Part shown: positions 20,419 to 31,422 of the stretch, one piece after another
Numbering within the stretch: position 1 is the stretch's first letter
Layout: the number at the start of each line of letters is the position of its first letter
From: Mesostigma viride
Taxonomy: Eukaryota > Streptophyta > Mesostigmatophyceae > Mesostigmatales > Mesostigmataceae
Length of the DNA stretch: 64,000 nt
Direction: 5' to 3'
Assembly: GCA_009746045.1 (NCBI GenBank)
Contig: RPFO01000418.1
Coordinates: 886,082 to 950,081 of the forward strand
Translations under genes and position numbers: made by a program
Notes under the pieces: model-generated
The model's database searches: none
Seen by the model: only the letters and a program-made list of their open reading frames with translations
Told to the model about the DNA's origin: nothing

Positions 20419-21555
20419 ATGCCAGAATTATGTCAGCAAAATGATGACATAGCCGGGGTGCGAGAGTGTGCGCTTACAGAACGCCAAAAACTTTCCGGGT
20501 ATATGGTATACGCGAACATGGCTCTCATCAGCAACTCCCCATCCCTCCGCCAAGATTACTTCGGCCTGGTGCCCTTCGATGAGCTGCCCCCGGAATGCAA
20601 GGAGTTTGCTGATGAGTACGAGTTCCGCACGTTCAAGGGTTGTGATTGCTTGATTCCCTTTGACAAGGCCACCGGATTTGGCAACCTCAGCAAGTTATTC
20701 AAACGTGGCCGGTCCGAAAAGCAAATGGTCGAGCGAGCTATGGTGACTGGCAGGACGCAGATCACCATTAAGCTGCTGGAGTCGCAGGGAGTGGACTGCA
20801 CCCTTCGCGAGGTGGATGGCCGCAGCCCGGTAGCTGGTACCTATGCACCCAAGGTGCTGCTCTTCGCGTTGGCCGTGCAGTACCACCCCGACATGGCTAC
20901 CGTGGCCATGAAGGTGGCCAGCGAGCTGTTCGCGGGCGACTCCCTCAAGGTGGCCGAGCTGGCACTGGGCATCTACGCCCAGGACGTGGAGAACGGCAAG
21001 GCTCGCGACGAGGAGATGGAGAACCGCCTGCTGGCCGTGGTATCCGAGCACCAGGAGAGGCAGCTGGCCCTCATCCACCAGCACCACAACCTGCAGGTGG
21101 CCATGTTGAAGGACCTGGCGGAAAAGGTCACGGTATCGGAGAAGGAGAGAGCGGAGGCAGCAAAGCTTCAAAAGGAGCTGGTGCAGGCCAACAAGGAGCA
21201 CGCCGCCAAGGTGGAGGACGCGCAGGCCCAGGTCACCGCCATACACAAGGAGCTCAAGTTCCAGGCCAAGCAGCACTTCCAGGACGAGCTGGCCACCGAG
21301 CGGAAGGCCGACAAGGACAAGTTCAACCTAGAGCAGGAGAGGGACAGGTTCGAGGCCGAGGCCGCCAAGTGGAAGGCCGCCTACCAGGAGCGCAGGCAGG
21401 AGCTGCTGGACAGATACGTCGACGTGGCCAACCAGTTCATGGACGTCGGCATCAAGCGCAAGAGGGACCTGGACGACGGGGACGACCCGCGCAAAGTCGT
21501 GCAAGACGTGATCGACGAGTGCCGCGACATCCTCAAGAAGGCCATGCGATACTAG
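20419..21555 (+). CDS. KilA/MSV199-like N-terminal domain plus coiled coil
   Basis: The first in-frame ATG is 20419 (MPELCQQND), and a GTG at 20392 lies upstream. The N-terminal ~190 residues include LRQDYFGLVPFDELP, then TGRTQITIKLLESQGVDCTLREVDGRSP, then YAPKVLLFALAVQYHPDMA. This reminds me of viral KilA-N/MSV199-type domains, though not decisively. The remainder is a ~180-residue Lys/Glu/Ala/Gln coiled coil ending in a basic KRKRDLDDGDD stretch. The stop is at 21555, with an AATAAA about 25 bp later. The architecture parallels the gene at 11416. A role in DNA binding or virion or replication scaffolding is inference. Confidence 0.55.
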   Translation: MPELCQQNDDIAGVRECALTERQKLSGYMVYANMALISNSPSLRQDYFGLVPFDELPPECKEFADEYEFRTFKGCDCLIPFDKATGFGNLSKLFKRGRSEKQMVERAMVTGRTQITIKLLESQGVDCTLREVDGRSPVAGTYAPKVLLFALAVQYHPDMATVAMKVASELFAGDSLKVAELALGIYAQDVENGKARDEEMENRLLAVVSEHQERQLALIHQHHNLQVAMLKDLAEKVTVSEKERAEAAKLQKELVQANKEHAAKVEDAQAQVTAIHKELKFQAKQHFQDELATERKADKDKFNLEQERDRFEAEAAKWKAAYQERRQELLDRYVDVANQFMDVGIKRKRDLDDGDDPRKVVQDVIDECRDILKKAMRY

Positions 21556-21580
21556 TCGACCCTGGCCATCTGCACGCGCG

Positions 21581-21586
21581 CAATAA
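21581..21586 (+). terminator. Polyadenylation signal AATAAA
   Basis: AATAAA lies about 25 bp after the stop of the coiled-coil gene. The next ~300 bp (to 21911) hold two further AATAAA words and AT-rich sequence without a gene. Confidence 0.5.
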
Positions 21587-21911
21587 AGAGGGCAACAACG
21601 CAGGCAGAGCTCTCACTTTCCCACTTCAGGGGATGGGAACTTTTTACCTCCTAACAGCCACCCCTGAACAATAAGGCTAAGGAGAAGGAATGGGACCGGC
21701 AACAGCCGACCAGAAGAATAAAGGGCTATCCGTGGCCCTACAATAAAGCAGTATGGTGTCCTATTCAATAATCAATCAATTAACAACATATATCCATTGC
21801 CTATTCAATTTAAATAGCAAAACAAGCAGTAAATAGGGGGTTACCTTGCGAAGCCGTAGGAGTGCCCCCAAAAGTGCCACAGCCGGCCAAGAACCCCCTA
21901 TTGACGTGGAG

Positions 21912-22952
21912 CCAACATTATCGCAAGCCAACCCCCTTTCAGGGTCCCAAAACCACCTGGCAGGGTGCCAAAATACTAATATTCACCCCCTGAAAAGGCT
22001 TTCTCACTACCTGAGGGAGACCCAGCCAAAACCCCGGCTCAGACCCTGAGAAAACCCCCCGCCCTGGTTATTAGCCAGGGGGTGGGGATATTTTCACCCC
22101 CCTCCCTGGTCCCCCATACCCGGCAGACTGCCACGTGTCACCCCCCGATTGGCTGGCTACTAGGCCTGATATAACCAGGGTGGAAATAGGCTCCGCCAGG
22201 GTGCTCCAAAAGCAAAAAAGCCCCATCACCTGGTTGGTGACGGGGCCCTGTCAGATATTGACACCCGGCTGGTTTCCCCTTCAAAATTTGACAGGGTCCC
22301 TGGCCAGGAAAAAAAAATATCTAAAGCTACTATAGATATATTCTAGTATATCCAAGATACTCCCGAGTACCAGGGAGTAGACTCGAATATCCCCCTGGTC
22401 CCAAGGCGGCCGGGTCCACCCCAGAGATGCGCATCTCTGGGGTGGACCCGGCCGCCTTGGGACCAGGGGGGATATTCGAGTCTACTCCCTGGTACTCGGG
22501 AGTATCTTGGATATACTAGAATATATCTATAGTAGCTTTAGATATTTTTTTTTCCTGGCCAGGGACCCTGTCAAATTTTGAAGGGGAAACCAGCCGGACG
22601 TGTCAATATCTGACAGGGCCCCGTCACCAACCAGGTGATGGGGCTTTTTTGCTTTTGGAGCACCCTGGCGGAGCCTATTTCCACCCTGGTTATATCAGGC
22701 CTAGTAGCCAGCCAATCGGGGGGTGACACGTGGCAGTCTGCCGGGTATGGGGGACCAGGGAGGGGGGTGAAAATATCCCCACCCCCTGGCTAATAACCAG
22801 GGCGGGGGGTTTTCTCAGGGTCTGAGCCGGGGTTTTGGCTGGGTCTCCCTCAGGTAGTGAGAAAGCCTTTTCAGGGGGTGAATATTAGTATTTTGGCACC
22901 CTGCCAGGTGGTTTTGGGACCCTGAAAGGGGGTTGGCTTGCGATAATGTTGG
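21912..22952. repeat. ~1.04-kb spacerless palindrome (near-perfect inverted repeat)
   Basis: The centre is between 22430 and 22431 (CCAGAGATGC/GCATCTCTGG). I followed both arms outward to CCAACATTATCG at 21912 and its complement ending at 22952. The arms are about 519 and 522 bp. I find only a two-base difference near 22595 and one extra G in a run near 22468. Beyond the ends the flanks are unrelated. No transposase gene is inside. It may be a fold-back element, a hairpin RNA locus or a library artefact. Confidence 0.85.
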
Positions 22953-24416
22953 GGCACCCCTCGCGAATTTGCATTTTTCGGGATAAGAACGAGTGGGAAA
23001 AATTCAATCAAATCCTGGTGCATGAAGAAAAAATATAGGCATGTAAACAATATAGTTCTTGAAACGTGGCAAAAAACTGGGCTCGATTTGGCCACTGCAA
23101 CTGCCTGAAACAATTAAAAAACTCTCAGTCCTCAGGAGAGGAATGGGGCTTTTGCTAACTTTGCTAGCATGTAAGTGCGGTCATACTACACACCACCGTG
23201 GCCACCAACCATCCCAATCAACTCATTTCCCTTCAAGCATTACAGGACAACACACTTGCATCATCATACTTCAGGTATATCATACCTTATCATGTAGTGA
23301 GAGCCTATGCATGCATGTAGGGAATGGGCTTGGATACCTACCAACAAAGGGTTATGTTATAAGTGTCAACCACCAATATAATGGGTACGTTAAGCATATT
23401 TCCATTGTTTCTAACAACAATAGATATGGCTATAACTGTTTTGCCTTGCCATGATGTGGCCAACATAGTTGCTGGCACATGATGGCAGTGGTTTGTCACC
23501 AAGACTTTTCACTCACCCGTAAAAGCTTGAATGCACCCTTGACGCAGCCCGTGGCCACACAATCATGCAGTATGAACGTAGCAAAAGAATAACTAACATC
23601 TATGAAGGTGTTTAAACCTGCACAGCTCCTAAAACCCTGCACAACTACACTGGGTTAAGGCAAATGCCTGATAACATCATCTGAAAAGGGGGTTTTAGAG
23701 AGGGGCAGGCAACGGTCAAGAAAGAGCATCAAGACTTGAACCTGACAACGCCTCGCAAGCTTAAACTCATGTACGAACATCAAGAAACGAAGAGGCAACG
23801 ATTATCCGGCTTTACCTGGCACGGCTGGCGTTACCTTGGCCCAGGCGGTGCCCGCAAAAGTGGCACTTTGCGGCACATAGGCCATGACGTGACAGAATGG
23901 TCGAAATCATCAAATCTATACTGTCACTCAATTTATTCTAATACAATGCATGTTACAATGTAGAAAGAAACCTATCAGCCATTGAAATTGCGCCGGAAAG
24001 CAAGCGCAGTCATCAATTCCGTCGACCTGCCTTATCGCAGTTTTTTCCAGCAAGAACAGTGCCGACACCGGGTAAATCGCATCCCCGCGAGCTAAAAATT
24101 GATTTTTATCATCTTTAGGGCATGTTAAATCTATTTCCTGAGTTTGGACAGCTGACTCGTCCGCAAACGTAAACTGCATGCATGGGCGCGAGCCGCCATG
24201 GCTAGGTCGTGCATTTCCGGAACTCGCGTTTCACGTGGAAAAGTACCCTTACCACCTGTACTTTGACCGTACATTTAGCCGCTCATACCAAATCCAAAAA
24301 AATCCCAAAAATATGTCCAAGAAAGATCTTTTCACGTAGTATTTGAATAAATTTTGAGAGAATTTTTTTGTCAAACATTCTGACCGGGGCGAATTTTCTA
24401 CGAAACCCAAAAACTC
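22953..24416. other. No gene recognised
   Basis: About 1.46 kb of mixed composition with only short, incoherent frames on both strands. Nothing resembles a known gene, RNA or repeat, apart from short AT-rich tracts. Confidence 0.4.
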
Positions 24417-24472
24417 GGTCCTCTAGAGAGGACTGAGTTCAACTCAGTCCTCCGTAGAGGACCAGGGACAGA
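24417..24472. other. Hairpin-forming imperfect inverted repeat
   Basis: GGTCCTCTAGAGAGGACTGAGT, then TCA, then ACTCAGTCCTCCGTAGAGGACC can fold into a stem of about 21 pairs with a three-base loop. It sits just before the first minisatellite array. Confidence 0.5.
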
Positions 24473-24524
24473 CGACGAGTTAAGAGCTATCATTTGAATG
24501 GTAATCCTCCCACCCACACTGTTG

Positions 24525-25790
24525 ACCAAGCACACTTTCAGCCCACTGGCCACGCACGGGTTCCCCATACTGACCAAGCACACGTTCCACCCACTGACCA
24601 AGTGCACGTTCCACCTACTGACCAAGCACACGTTCAGCCCACTGACCATGCAAGCACGGGTTCACCATACTGACCAAGCACACGTTCCACCCACTGACCA
24701 AGTGCACGTTCCACCTACTGACCAAGCACACGTTCAGCCCACTGACCATGCAAGCACGGGTTCACCATACTGACCAAGCACACGTTCCACCCACTGACCA
24801 AGCACACGTTCAGCCCACTGACCATGCAAGCACGGGTTCACCATACTGACCAAGCACACGTGCCACCCACTGACCAAGCACACATTCCACCCACTGACCA
24901 AGCACACATTCCACCGACTGACCAAGCACATGTTCCACCCACTTACCAAGCACACGTTCCACCTTCTGACGAAGCACACGTTCAGCATGCCACCCACTGA
25001 CCAAACACACGTTCCACCCACTGACCAAGCACAGGTTCCACCCACTGACCAAGCACATGTTCCACCCACTGACCAAGTGCACGTTCCACCTACTGACCAA
25101 GCACGCGTTCATCCCACTGACCGAGCACGGGTTCCCCATAGTGGCACACGTTCATCCCACTGACCGAGCACAGGTTCCCCGTACTGACCAAGCACACGTT
25201 CCACCCACTGATCATGCAAGCACGGGTTCTCCATACTGACCAAGCACACGTGCCACCCACTGACCAAACACACGTTCCACCCACTGACCAAGCACACGTG
25301 CCACCCACTGACCAAGCACACGTGCCACCCACTGACCAAGCACACGTTCCACGCACTGACCACGCACACGTGCCACCCACTGACCAAGCACACGTGCCAC
25401 CCACTGACCATGCACACGTGCCACCCACTGACCAAGCACACGTGCCACGCACTGACCACGCACACGAGCCACCCACTGACCAAGCACACGTTCCACCCAC
25501 TGACCAAGTACACGTTCCACCCACTGACCAAGCACACGTTCCACCCACTGACAGAGCATGAGTTCACCATACTGACCAAGCACATGTTCCACCCACTGAC
25601 CAAGCACACGTTCATCCCACTGACCGAGCACAGGTTCCCCGTACTTGACCAACAAGCACACGTTCCACCCACTGACCAAGCACACGTTCCACCCACTGAC
25701 CAAGCACACGTTCCACCCACTGAACAAGCATACGTTCCACCCACTGACCGAGCATGAGTTTACCATACAGACCAAGCAGCCACCCACTGA
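24525..25790 (+). repeat. 24-bp minisatellite array 1
   Basis: Some 50 units of CACTGACCAAGCACACGTTCCACC, with variants (GTGCAC, CATGTT, CAGCCC, CATGCAAGCACGGGTTC). Because 24 is a multiple of three, several frames on both strands stay open (HVPPTDQA on plus, VGGTCAWS-like on minus). These are not genes. The lead-in (TTAAGAGCTATCATTTGAATGG) and the tail (TGACCATGAAGCAAACACTCGG) are shared with array 2, and the tail with array 3. Confidence 0.9.
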
Positions 25791-25861
25791 CCATGAAGCA
25801 AACACTCGGCCTTGGCTGTGCTCTGATTAAGTAATTATTGTATAAATGAAAAACCTGTTCT

Positions 25862-26298
25862 ATTAAAAAAGAAAAGAGGCCGACCTTAGCTAGGTGGGTT
25901 TGTTTTTGTCCTTTTTTGCGTGTCATGCGGCCTTGGCCCGGACGGCATTTTTTCGCCACGCAAATGTTGCGTCTGAACAAATGACGCAATGTGGCGTTCT
26001 AATTGCCGGCAGCTTACGTAAGGCTGCCGGGGCTATTAGGTCACATATTGCGTGAGAGAAAGAATCTAGATCTAGTTAATCACTACGCCATGAGCCAAGA
26101 AACCTAGACAGTGGCAGGTTTATATCTCAACGTAGCTCCTGCCACCTGGCCAAGAAAAAACTGGCCAAAGCTTTGGCCACGACTGATCCGGATCAGGCCG
26201 CACCGGCCTCAAAAGGTTTGTCACGTGAACCCAATAACCTAGCTATAGCGGCTACCCTTCCATCTCACTATAAAGAAACTATGTTCAGAGAACCACGA
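25862..26298. mobile_element. 437-bp insertion with TTCT target duplication
   Basis: The sequence CCTGTTCTGATCATGC is continuous at 41908 and 45088, but here it is split after TTCT (25858-25861), resuming at TTCT (26299). The insert contains hairpin-forming tracts (GCCGGCAGCTTACGTAAGGCTGCCGG in two halves; GCCACGCAA..TTGCGTC). No ORF. It is either a non-autonomous element of unknown class or a deletion in the other copies, but the four-base duplication favours insertion. Confidence 0.6.
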
Positions 26299-26299
26299 T

Positions 26300-26600
26300 T
26301 CTGATCATGCACATGTTGTCTCCTTGATGTTGTCTCCTTGATAAACCATGGGCCCATGGCCGTGGCTCTCTTGGTGACTCGCATCATTCACGGGTTGTTC
26401 AGCTGCCAAAGTTGCCCTATTAATTAATTAATTAAACTCGTGCTCGCGTTGGGGAGTCACGGAGCACCCCTAGACTAGCCCCTAGACTGCACAAACCCAA
26501 CCAACCAAGTAGCCAAGGCATAGGAGCCCGACCACCCAAGCCAAGGCCCCTGTCCCATCTCCCCCAATCAACGTACAGGGAGAATGAGGATTGTATAGTA
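26300..26600. repeat. Duplicated flank with inverted LINE-tail sequence
   Basis: CATGCACATGTTGTCTCC through GAGAATGAGGATTGTATAGTA matches 41920-42225. It contains TTAATTAATTAATTAAACTCGTGCTC then GTTGGGGAGTCACGGAGC, the reverse complement of the tail at 40350-40407. This indicates an inserted LINE/SINE 3' end in the opposite orientation. Confidence 0.55.
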
Positions 26601-27936
26601 CAGGCTGGTTAGGCTATAGTGACCCTTATAGTGTCAGCAAGCGCTTCCGGAAAATTGAGAGCGAATCTGGAGAAGCTGAAAGTACATTTGCCTGGCAGTT
26701 TTTCATGACGGATGCGACTGCGAGTCGAGCGGTCGAAAATTATTTGATCTACTGTCGGTTACAGAAGTACTTTCTGAACCAGACAGATATCTCCCAGTTT
26801 GTATCGCCTTTTTACCGTACAAGCCATCGGTTTCCTCGACCGCTCGACTCAGGAGGGGTGACATACAGCCATGCTATTTGGGGGCCCAATACCGCCACCG
26901 CCAGGTCGAAATGTCCGGCCCCCATATTGCACTCAGGGTCCAATGCCAACCGCCGGAATGAAACTTGCTGGCCCCCAGTATGCTAGCGCCCCCCTGGGGC
27001 GCCGCCACCGGTGCGCCGACAGCCGGCCCCCATATGCCCCCCCCCAACGCGCTGAAATTTTCGTGTTCAGTGACCAGATCACAATTTGATCCGGGCGCAA
27101 AATGATTGGCTTTACGGTACGAACAAAAAACGAAATTTTAGTATCGAAGTTCCGCAGCGCTTGCTGAATTTGCCCCGGAAGCCCGGGGGAACTTTCCCCG
27201 CTGAAAGGTGTCAGCGGAAGCGAATTGTAGCCAACGCAGAAGCGTGTGAAGACAACGCAGCAGACGAGCACTTGCCACGTGGCAAATCCCCTTTGGCAGT
27301 AGGCTCGCCATATGGGGGCCATGACCACCCGCCGGCAGGCTATTTCAGCCGCAGCCCCTATATTAATATAGGGGCCGGACCAATGCAGCCACCGGCAGCC
27401 TTGGGGCCAGACCCTAGTACCCGTGAAATTTTGGCTGGACATGTCACCCCTCCTGCTCGACTCGCAGTCGCATCCGTCATGAAAAACTGCCAGGCAAATG
27501 TACTTTCAGCTTCTCCAGATTCGCTCTCAATTTTCCGGAAGGTCAAGTTATGTCCAGGGTATGGTTAGTGGCAGTATCTTGCAGCCATATCTGTACTATG
27601 GGAATAACTCCCAGATTCATGGGAATCTTGCCTGTGCCCCGCAGGAACTTATTTTTTACTTCTTATTTCTGATTTGATGAATATTTTTGCAATTTTTTTT
27701 AACCTGCCACACTATTGGCTGGAGCTGTGGCTTGTCTCCATGTTAACTTAACCAGGGGAAACACAATATGCTTGTTTAGCCGTAAGTTTGGTCAGCAAAA
27801 GTGGCATTTTCTCAACATAGATGTTTTAAAAATATTTTTTCACGAATTTTGAGCTATTTTGCACTATTTTTGGAAAAGTGTGTAAAAAGTTAAGGGCACC
27901 TTACACAATTTCGACTCTTTTGGCCTAACCAGCCTG
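26601..27936. mobile_element. 1.34-kb TIR element with TA target duplication
   Basis: It starts CAGGCTGGTTAGGC and ends GCCTAACCAGCCTG, 14-bp perfect terminal inverted repeats, flanked by TA on each side. The empty site GTATAGTAGGGGACG is present at 42219-42233. No transposase is encoded. TA duplication suggests a Tc1/mariner-like source, but the class is unproven. A second inverted-repeat element is nested inside. Confidence 0.75.
26644..27541. mobile_element. Nested element with 87-bp inverted repeats
   Basis: Bases 26644-26730 and 27455-27541 are perfect reverse complements by eye, beginning CTTCCGGAAAATTGAGAGCG. The ~725 bp between them are noncoding and contain short secondary inverted repeats. 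I cannot identify a target duplication. Confidence 0.7.
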
Positions 27937-28029
27937 TAGGGGACGCAGTTACGGGTCTATATGAATTAGTTAATAGTAGGGGACTTGAATAAAGTCTCGA
28001 ATAGTAGGGGCTTGGCCCCTACCGGGTCT

Positions 28030-28180
28030 ACTTGTCCTTTCCCTTATATAAAGCGAGGGCTTCGTGACCGTTGGTCCGATAATTAGGTAGAAAATCGTGG
28101 TACAAAAATCAGCCATTAGGGGGTACTCCGGAGGTCGACGGAAGAATCGCAGATATCGCAGATACAGTACGCGCGAAGCG
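28030..28180 (+). promoter_or_regulatory. Dispersed repeat with TATATAAAG (copy 1)
   Basis: GTCTACTTGTCCTTTCCCTTATATAAAGCGAG carries a strong TATA box at 28045-28053. It is followed by TTCGTGACCGTTGG and, ~100 bp on, GGTCGACGGAAGAATCGCAG. The same unit recurs at 29365-29525 and 42320-43150. It may be the promoter end of a repetitive transcription unit. Confidence 0.45.
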
Positions 28181-28345
28181 CCCAGCGAGCGAATCGAGCG
28201 CGAGCGAAGCGAGCTGCGCTGAAAGCGCACAGCGAGCGCAGCGAGCCGCGAGCGAAGCGAGCACCGTACTCTACTATTCCTCTCCGGAGCGCAGCGAACA
28301 GTTGGCAACAACAACAACAACAACAACAACAACAAAAACTGTACA
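28180..28345. repeat. GCGAGCGAAGCGAGC repeats and (AAC)n microsatellite
   Basis: Self-similar GCGAGCGAAGCGAGC words occupy ~28185-28262. An (AAC)n run lies at ~28304-28336. Confidence 0.6.
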
Positions 28346-28346
28346 C

Positions 28347-28810
28347 CGTACTAATTCCTATCCGGACCGCAGCGAAGCCAGTAGCCACGGGCCACGGGCA
28401 ACTAGCCACGGGGAAAAAAATTCAGCAACGGAGGGACGGAAGGAATTTCAACGGGCCACAACTCGCACTAGCCAGTAGCCACCGGGCCACTAACCAGTAC
28501 CGGGCCACGGTCGCCGCGCCGGGCCACGGGCACTGGGCCACTGGCACCGGGCCACGGGAATCTAGACTCTGCGCAGCCGGGCTTGAATAGGATTCTCCAA
28601 TAGTTGTGTAGTCCAAAGTAGTTGGGGGCTTGGCCCCCGCCGGGTCTACTTGCACCGTACTAATTCCTATCCGGACCGCAGCGAAGCCAGTAGTAGTAGC
28701 CACGGGCCACGGGCAACTAGCCACGGGGAAAAAAATTCAGCAACGGAGGGACGAAAGGAATTTCAACGGGCCACAACTCGCACTAGCCAGTAGCCACCGG
28801 GCCACTAACC
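28347..28810 (+). repeat. Direct duplication of ~130-bp GGGCCACGGG-rich block
   Basis: CCGTACTAATTCCTATCCGG starts at ~28347 and ~28652 and is followed by nearly the same 140 bp to CTAACCAGTAC. Short GGGCCACGGGC units are repeated inside. The first copy retains the empty site of the 28815 element. Confidence 0.6.
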
Positions 28811-28814
28811 AGTA

Positions 28815-29213
28815 CACCCCCCCCCCACGTTTAAGATTGGGGTCCGGCCAACCCAGGGCTGCGATCTTAAACCTAAAATCAAATCCAGGGTTGACGATCT
28901 TAAACCTGAGAAGATCTTAAACCTGAGGCGGCGCGGCGCGGCGCGCCCCGCCGGAGCCCGCCAATTGATGCATGAGTCTTGCATGAGTGGAAGTTTTTGA
29001 AATTAATAGCAACACCGCCAATAAATAATAAAAAAATTATCAATACCGTTGCTCGTCGTCTGTACACTGGGCACTGGCCGGAACTTGGCAGCTTTTTGTA
29101 CCAACTTTAAGATCTTTTTGCCCAAAACCAGCCCTGCGATCTTAAACCTGAAATTTCAAAATCCAGGGGCTCATGATCTTAAACCTGAGAATCTTAAACG
29201 TGGGGGGGGGGTG
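28815..29213. mobile_element. 399-bp MITE with TA target duplication
   Basis: The termini CACCCCCCCCCACGTTTAAGATT and AATCTTAAACGTGGGGGGGGGTG are inverted repeats flanked by TA (28813-28814 and 29214-29215). The uninterrupted site AACCAGTACCGGGCC is at 28492-28506. GATCTTAAACCTGA is repeated within. Noncoding. Confidence 0.75.
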
Positions 29214-29364
29214 TACCGGGCCACGGGCGCCGCGCCGGGCCACGGGCACTGGGCCACTGGCACCGGGCCACGGGAATTTAGACTCTGCGCAGCCGGGCTT
29301 GAATAGGATTCTCCAATAGTTGTGGAGTCCAAAATAGTTGGGGGCTTGGCCCCCGCCGGGTCTA

Positions 29365-29740
29365 CTTGTCCTTTCCCTTATATAAAGCGAGCTTCGTGAC
29401 CGTTGGTCGTCATAATTAGGGGGAGTACCGCCGATAATTAGGTAGAAAATCGTGGTACAAAAATCAGCCATTGGGGGGTACTCCGGAGGTCGACGGAAGA
29501 ATCGCAGATATCGCAGATACAGTACGTACGGCGAGCGAGCGAAGCGAGCGAGCACCCTACCGGCGAGCGAGCGAAGCGAGCGAGCACCCTACCGGCGAGC
29601 GAGCGGAGCGAGCGAGCACCGTACGGCGAGCGAGCGAAGCGAGCGAGCACCCTACCGGCGAGCGAGCGGAGCGAGCGAGCACCGTACTGCTAAAGCGCAC
29701 AGCGAGCGCAGCGAGCCGCGAGCGAAGCGAGCACCGTCAA
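29365..29740 (+). repeat. Dispersed TATA repeat (copy 2) and AGCGAGCG array
   Basis: TATATAAAG at 29379-29387, then the empty site of the 42384 element (GGGGGAGTACCGCCG, ~29420). An array of about five units of GCGAGCGAGCGAAGCGAGCG plus an ACCC or ACCG spacer follows, between 29530 and 29740. Confidence 0.6.
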
Positions 29741-30642
29741 CATATATACTAAAATTTGTAAAACGCAGCCCTGGCACAATTTTAGCTAACACTCTTTCGA
29801 ACGGCTTTCGGCTCCAGCCACTCAGCGGCGCGACTTACAGTCCGCTTGACGAATGAGCTGCGCGAAATTTCGTTGCGACCAATCACGAAAAGGTCAAACC
29901 ACGGCGCGCCCATTTTTGAGGTTTCTGAAGCATTACATCCAGATGAGCCATTTGGCAGAGGTCCGTATGCCCAGATGGCTCCTACTAGAAAACTCTGCGA
30001 TTTCCTGTGTTCGCGAGCTCCAGATATAACCGTCGCAAACTTTTGGGCTGTTGGACCAAACTTTCTGTTAAGGAAATCCCGTTACAAACGCGCAGGAAGC
30101 TCACACGTGGATTTTCCTGTGCTCCACCGCCTGTAAGCGATTTCCCCCTGCTGTCTGCGGGTTTGGCGAGGTCACTCATCCCCGCGCGCATCGCGCTCCC
30201 GCAGGGGTAGCAGTCAATCTGGAGCTTGAACTCCGCAAGTAGTTCGCGAGCTCCGTCCACTGCGCGGTTGCGCAGTTTGTCCCTTTTTAGCAATGTACAT
30301 TGTGCAACTTCGGATAAAATTGTTTACCTAGACTTGAGGCGCCAAGGCACACCTCATCATGCGATTAGTCGTGACGTACCGGGTTCGAACCTCCATGAGC
30401 CTTCCATTGCATTTCGGATTTTTCTCCTTCACCCTTTTGCAAAACTCCATAAATCTTGTGGTCGAAACTCTAAAGCTAGCGCGCGCTCCTTGGCGGGACT
30501 AGCGCCACTTGGCACTCGACGGAGGTACGTGGTGACTCACATCTCCCTAGCCGGGGCTCCCTGGCCGGGGACCGGCCACAAAAAGTACAAGCTCTAATGT
30601 CGCGGGCGAAGCCCGCAAAACTTGTACTCTACTATTCCTCTC
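29741..30642. other. No gene recognised
   Basis: Short frames only. GGGTTCGAACC at 30381 matches a pol III B box, but no matching A box or cloverleaf is evident. CTCTC at 30638-30642 is the left target duplication of the following LTR element. Confidence 0.4.
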
Positions 30643-31422
30643 TGTAACAAGCAAAAATGACTTTGTTGTTACATCCTTTGTTTTGTGAATGTTTGGCTTT
30701 TATTTGAGGACTTTTGGATCAGTATTGAGAAAGTTATGAGGTTTCTAAGACGACGGTACTTGGAGCTGATACTTTGTCAACCAACTGATAGGAACCCTCA
30801 TTGGTCGTGGCCTGATCCACGTAGGGTTGTAGTTTGTTGGCTGATACTACTGATAGGAGCCCTCATTGGTCGTGGCCTGATCCACGTGGGGTTGTAGTTT
30901 GTTAGTTGGTACTATTGAGTCTTAAATGCTCCTTTGGGACTTCAGTGCTTACGACAGATTTAGGATCTCATGGAAAGATTCTGCCAGGCTGTGTGTGGTG
31001 TTGTTCTGTTCTGTGTGACTAGGATGGATACGAAGATCTTGTATAGAATCCCATGGTTCTGATTGGTTCTCTTCAGGCTAAGGTTGGAGCAAGTTCGACA
31101 AGCACGTCGATATCAAGGACGTGGGGTCGCCATTGTTGCTACGTTGGTTTTGATTCACCATGGTATAATAAAGCTTGGCTTTGTTGTCCAATCCATAAGA
31201 GCCCCTTGGCTATAGACGTCCTTCAGTTCCACAGAGGTCGTCTATACACGAGCTTGTCTTTGTGTCTACAAGGGGTTGTGATTCCCTAAATCACGTGCTG
31301 TGGAATTTCCATCTCAACGTTGCTCGGATACTTGAAGTTCTGCGACTCAGGAAAGCAACCCAGGTAAAAGATCTTTCATATTGGACTGTGGATGATGTTG
31401 ATGATCATTTTTAGTCGTTACA
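30643..31422 (+). repeat. 5' LTR of the gypsy-derived element
   Basis: 780 bp, TGTAAC...GTTACA. It matches 37972-38751 throughout, as far as I can follow by eye. Confidence 0.9.

Noticed and set aside
21912-22952. CRISPR array or rRNA-like structure in the palindrome
   Set aside because: There are no regularly spaced short repeats or rRNA landmarks, only one large inverted repeat.
24525-25790. Long ORFs of HVPPTDQA or VGGTCAWS repeats as genes
   Set aside because: They follow from a 24-bp minisatellite divisible by three and occur on both strands in more than one frame.
30375-30395. tRNA gene or tRNA-derived SINE at a GGGTTCGAACC B box
   Set aside because: I could not find a matching A box or a cloverleaf around it. 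A B-box match alone is weak.
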